43,388 nt of DNA from Alterluteimonas quercicellularis (GTDB lineage: Bacteria; Pseudomonadota; Gammaproteobacteria; Xanthomonadales; Xanthomonadaceae), in assembly GCF_021191635.1 (NCBI RefSeq), contig NZ_JAIWPR010000014.1:1-43388 (forward strand), read 5' to 3'. Both the position numbers and the translations under genes were made by a program. The notes beneath the pieces are model-generated. The model did not search any database. It was not told where the DNA came from and saw only the letters and a list, made by a program, of their open reading frames with translations. Shown piece after piece: positions 41,085 to 43,388 of the stretch. Every line of letters starts with the position of its first letter. Position 1 is the stretch's first letter.

Positions 41085-42277
41085 GCTTCGGGAAGGCGGC
41101 GCAGCGCCGCCAGCCAGGCCAGGTGCAGCGGCAGCAGCAGCGCGATCCAGTGCACGTTGCGCTGCGGCTGCACCGGCAGCCAGTGCAGGAACAGCGCGAT
41201 CACCGCCGCGACGGCGACGGCGGCGAGCGTCCAGCCGAACAGGCGCCCCGGCGCGCGGCCGCGCAGCAGCCGCCAGCCGCCGGGCAGCAGCAGCGCGCAC
41301 AGCGGGTCGAACAGCAGCAGGTTCTGGTTGCTCCAGCCGAAGCGGTGCGCGGTGAACAGCCAGATGAACAGCATCGCGGCGCCCAGCAGCGCGCACAGGC
41401 TCCAGAACGCCAGGCCCGCCGCGGCGGCGGCGCGGGGCGCCCGGCGCGCGCCCCACAGCACCGCGGCGGCAAGCGCGAGGCCGGCCCCGGCCCAGGGCCA
41501 CCAGGGCCGCGGCGCCTCGGGCGGCTCGGGCGCGAGGCGGTGCGGCAGCACCTCGGCCTCGGCGGACACCAGCGGGCGCCCGTCCGCGCGCCGGACCTCG
41601 CGCAGCGCATCCGCCAGCCGCATCGGCACGAAGGCGTCCTCCCACAGCGCGTTGGGGCGGTCGGACAGCGGCCCCAGGCCGATGTCGAAGCCCAGCCACA
41701 TCCACGGCGCCGGCGAGGCCAGCCGCACCGCGTCGCCGCGGTAGGTGTTGCCGCGCGAGCGCCCCTGCAGCTGGCGGTGCAGCAGGCCGCCGAGCGCGCC
41801 GTCGAGCGCGTCGCGCACCCGGGTCGAGCAGTTGTCGGTGAAGTAGTCGTAGCGGTAGCGCGCGTTCTCCGGCCGCGCGTTCTCGGCCAGCGCCGCCGCC
41901 AGCGCGCCGGCCTCGGCCTCGTCCAGGTCCAGCCACTGGATGGACACGCCGCGGCCGACGTCGCGGTAGTAGGCCAGGTCCTGCGACAGCGGCAGCGCGA
42001 CCAGCATGTAGGTCATGTCGCCGCGCACGAAGTTGCCCACGAAGCCGGGCTCGTCGAGGTCGAAGTAGCCGTAGTTGTAGGACACCGGCTCCGGCAGCGC
42101 GGGATCGTCGACGACGATGGCGTTGTGGCCGAAGCGCTCGAAGAAGATCTCGCCGGGCTGCATCGTGAGCACGCCGACGCGCGGCGCGGCCTGCGCCGCC
42201 AGCGAGCACAGCGCCAGCAGCGCGGCGGCCGCGTAGGCCCACGCGTGCCGGCGCGCCGGAGCGGTGGCGCGCCTCAT
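41081..42277 (-). CDS. DUF4105 membrane protein (Lnb-type periplasmic domain)
   Basis: A 398-residue envelope protein. The signal peptide (HAWAYAAAALLALCSLAAQAA) ends near residue 31. Residues ~33-240 are the periplasmic DUF4105 domain with PGEIFFERFGHNAIVVDD, SYNYGYFDLDEPGFVGNFVRGDMTYML, and RYDYFTDNCSTRVRDAL; the His in FGHNAI and Cys in DNCSTR are candidate catalytic residues. The C-terminal half has five transmembrane helices ending in RNVHWIALLLPLHLAWLAAL. DUF4105 overlaps the N-terminal domain named for lacto-N-biosidase-type proteins; some relatives act in lipid or peptide amide hydrolysis, unproven here. It starts four bases after the corC stop, so the two form an operon. Confidence 0.85.
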   Translation of the reverse strand: MRRATAPARRHAWAYAAAALLALCSLAAQAAPRVGVLTMQPGEIFFERFGHNAIVVDDPALPEPVSYNYGYFDLDEPGFVGNFVRGDMTYMLVALPLSQDLAYYRDVGRGVSIQWLDLDEAEAGALAAALAENARPENARYRYDYFTDNCSTRVRDALDGALGGLLHRQLQGRSRGNTYRGDAVRLASPAPWMWLGFDIGLGPLSDRPNALWEDAFVPMRLADALREVRRADGRPLVSAEAEVLPHRLAPEPPEAPRPWWPWAGAGLALAAAVLWGARRAPRAAAAAGLAFWSLCALLGAAMLFIWLFTAHRFGWSNQNLLLFDPLCALLLPGGWRLLRGRAPGRLFGWTLAAVAVAAVIALFLHWLPVQPQRNVHWIALLLPLHLAWLAALRRLPEA

Positions 42278-42281
42278 CGTC

Positions 42282-43163
42282 TCAGGCGTCCTGCTGCGGC
42301 TCGGCGTGCACGCTCACGTGCAGGGCATGCAGGCGGCGTGAATCCGCGCGCGCCACGCGGAAGCCGAAGCGGCCCAGGGTCAGCTCCTCGCCGGCCTCGG
42401 GCAGGTGGCCGATGGCCGCGGTGACCAGGCCGCCGATGGTGTCGTATTCCTCGTCGCCGAAGTCGGCGCCGAAGCGCTGGTTGAAGTCCTCGATCGGGGT
42501 CAGCGCGTTGACCATGTACTGGCCATCGGCCTGCGCGGCGATCAGCGCGCTGGCGTCCTCGGCCTCGTCGTACTCGTCGTCGATCTCGCCGACGATCTCC
42601 TCCAGCACGTCCTCGATGGTGATCAGGCCGGCCACGCCGCCGTACTCGTCGATGACGATGGCCATGTGGTTGCGCGACTGCCGGAACTCGCGCAGCAGCA
42701 CGTCCAGCCGCTTCGACTCCGGGATCAGCACCGCCGGGCGCAGCAGCTCGCGCACCTGCACCTGCGGGCTGCCCGGCACCGCGCCGCGCAGCAGGTCCTT
42801 GGCCAGCAGGATGCCGAGGATCTCGTCCTTGTCCTCGCCGTGCACCGGGAAGCGCGAGTGCCCGGACTCCACCACCTGGCGCATCAGGTCGACGAAGTCG
42901 TCGTCCATGGCCAGGACCACCATCTGCGAGCGCGGCACCATGACGTCGGCCACGCTCATGCCCGACACGGCGATCGCGCCTTCCATCATGCGCAGCGTAT
43001 CGGCCTCGATCAGGCCGTCGGTGTGCGCGTCGCGGAGGAGTTCGACCAGGTCCTCGCGGGTGGTCGGCTCGCCGGAGATCGCGGAACTGATCCGGTCCAG
43101 CCAGCTGCGGCGTTTTTCCGGGGTCTCTTGCGCGGGGGAGGGACTACTGTCGTCTTCTGACAT
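42282..43163 (-). CDS. corC: CorC/HlyC family CBS-domain protein
   Basis: A 293-residue cytosolic protein, the conserved CorC (YbeX) associated with Mg2+/Co2+ efflux and tolerance. Residues 1-35 are a charged tail. Two CBS domains (~70-195) include VADVMVPRSQMVVLAMDD, SRFPVHGEDKDEILGILLAKDLL and NHMAIVIDEYGGVAGLITIEDVLEEIVGEI. The transporter-associated CorC domain follows (~205-290; GALTPIEDFNQRFG-type and DTIGGLVTAAIGHLPEAGEEL). The start at 43163 is preceded by a TAGACT -10-like hexamer 39 bases upstream. In proteobacteria it usually follows ybeY and precedes lnt; here ybeY would lie beyond the window and a DUF4105 gene replaces lnt. Confidence 0.94.
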   Translation of the reverse strand: MSEDDSSPSPAQETPEKRRSWLDRISSAISGEPTTREDLVELLRDAHTDGLIEADTLRMMEGAIAVSGMSVADVMVPRSQMVVLAMDDDFVDLMRQVVESGHSRFPVHGEDKDEILGILLAKDLLRGAVPGSPQVQVRELLRPAVLIPESKRLDVLLREFRQSRNHMAIVIDEYGGVAGLITIEDVLEEIVGEIDDEYDEAEDASALIAAQADGQYMVNALTPIEDFNQRFGADFGDEEYDTIGGLVTAAIGHLPEAGEELTLGRFGFRVARADSRRLHALHVSVHAEPQQDA

Positions 43164-43201
43164 TGCGGTTGCGTGGGCGCCCGGCGGGGGCGTCGACGGG
43201 A

Positions 43202-43207
43202 AGTCTA
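43202..43207 (-). promoter_or_regulatory. Possible -10 element of corC (TAGACT)
   Basis: GCTAGACTTCC on the minus strand lies 39 bases before the corC start, matching the hexamers at 7951 and 13621. The remaining bases to the window end are GC-rich and show no recognisable gene. Confidence 0.4.
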
Positions 43208-43388
43208 GCGCGTCGGCGCCGGGGCGTGTCCAGGCGCGCTCCGCGGCCCGGGCGCCGCGGCGCCCGGCGGCAGGGGCGGGTGCGCGCCGCCGGCGTGCGC
43301 GTCGGAAAGCGCCGACCCGCCGTCGGGGCGTCCGCGGACGGCCGCGTGCGGCGGCCGCCGGCAGACCGGCGCGGGCCCGGGTGGCGAT

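Noticed and set aside
38709..42242. 1177-codon minus-strand frame spanning GH97 and DUF4105
   Set aside because: It is an alternative frame of two well-supported genes on the same strand, with no recognisable domain and REP sequence translated within it.
43208..43388. Possible end of ybeY upstream of corC
   Set aside because: No frame in this stretch shows YbeY features such as the HxxxHxxxxxH motif, and no stop near the corC start follows a recognisable protein.

Overview
The window looks like chromosomal DNA of a very GC-rich gammaproteobacterium of the Lysobacteraceae (Xanthomonadaceae), close to Luteimonas or Lysobacter. This is inferred from three things: codon usage saturated with G/C in the third position; gene content (membrane PQQ glucose dehydrogenase, CstA-YbdD, tandem S9 peptidases, GH97, YdeP-type molybdoenzyme, OPT transporter); and a family of short palindromic repeats built on GTAGGAGCGCGCTCG, of the GTAG-type REP class common in this family. 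I see no rRNA, tRNA, CRISPR array, prophage or insertion sequence. Genes are densely packed and no gap exceeds 300 bases.

Layout. 1-2137 (-): an alkylation repair pair, an AdaA-AlkA fusion followed by Ogt, whose 3' end runs into a poly-C/G tract at the window edge. 2273-2977 (+): an Asp/Glu racemase, followed by a REP cluster. 3186-5230 (-): a two-gene unit of a ThuA-like protein and a lipoprotein phosphodiesterase. 5348-10943 (+, apart from a DUF1428 gene): small proteins, including a secreted TGSRI mini-protein, a glycine-zipper protein, a 162-residue protein with a caspase-like His/Cys signature, an SMR transporter, a VOC protein, MgtC with a possible proline-rich leader peptide, and a MAPEG protein. 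10962-13505 (-): quinoprotein glucose dehydrogenase. 13674-14798 (+): a ClpP-like lipoprotein. 14935-17974: a divergent SoxR locus in which a clear SoxR box drives an FMN reductase and an ABC exporter. 18078-22461 (+): OPT transporter and YdeP-like molybdoenzyme, convergent with an isochorismatase-family hydrolase. 23149-28815 (+): two S9 peptidases, a 97-base palindromic element and a DUF819 membrane protein. 28907-31218 (-): cstA-ybdD with its terminator. 31332-37689: a divergent locus with a TctDE-like two-component system on one side and an orphan solute-binding protein, a porin and two Tat-exported enzymes on the other. 37708-43163 (-): CorA, GH97 alpha-glucosidase, a DUF4105 protein and CorC.

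The most system-like region is 31332-37689. A sensor kinase and response regulator face a permease-less binding protein, an outer-membrane porin, a periplasmic alpha/beta hydrolase and an unusual Tat-exported fumarylacetoacetase-fold enzyme. A TGTCA direct repeat with an 11-base period lies in the 81-base divergent promoter gap. The best single-gene candidate for novelty is the stand-alone caspase-fold-like protein at 6835-7323.

Two poly-G/C tracts (1-72 and 8314-8350) look like sequencing or assembly artefacts, so the neighbouring sequence should be treated with care.
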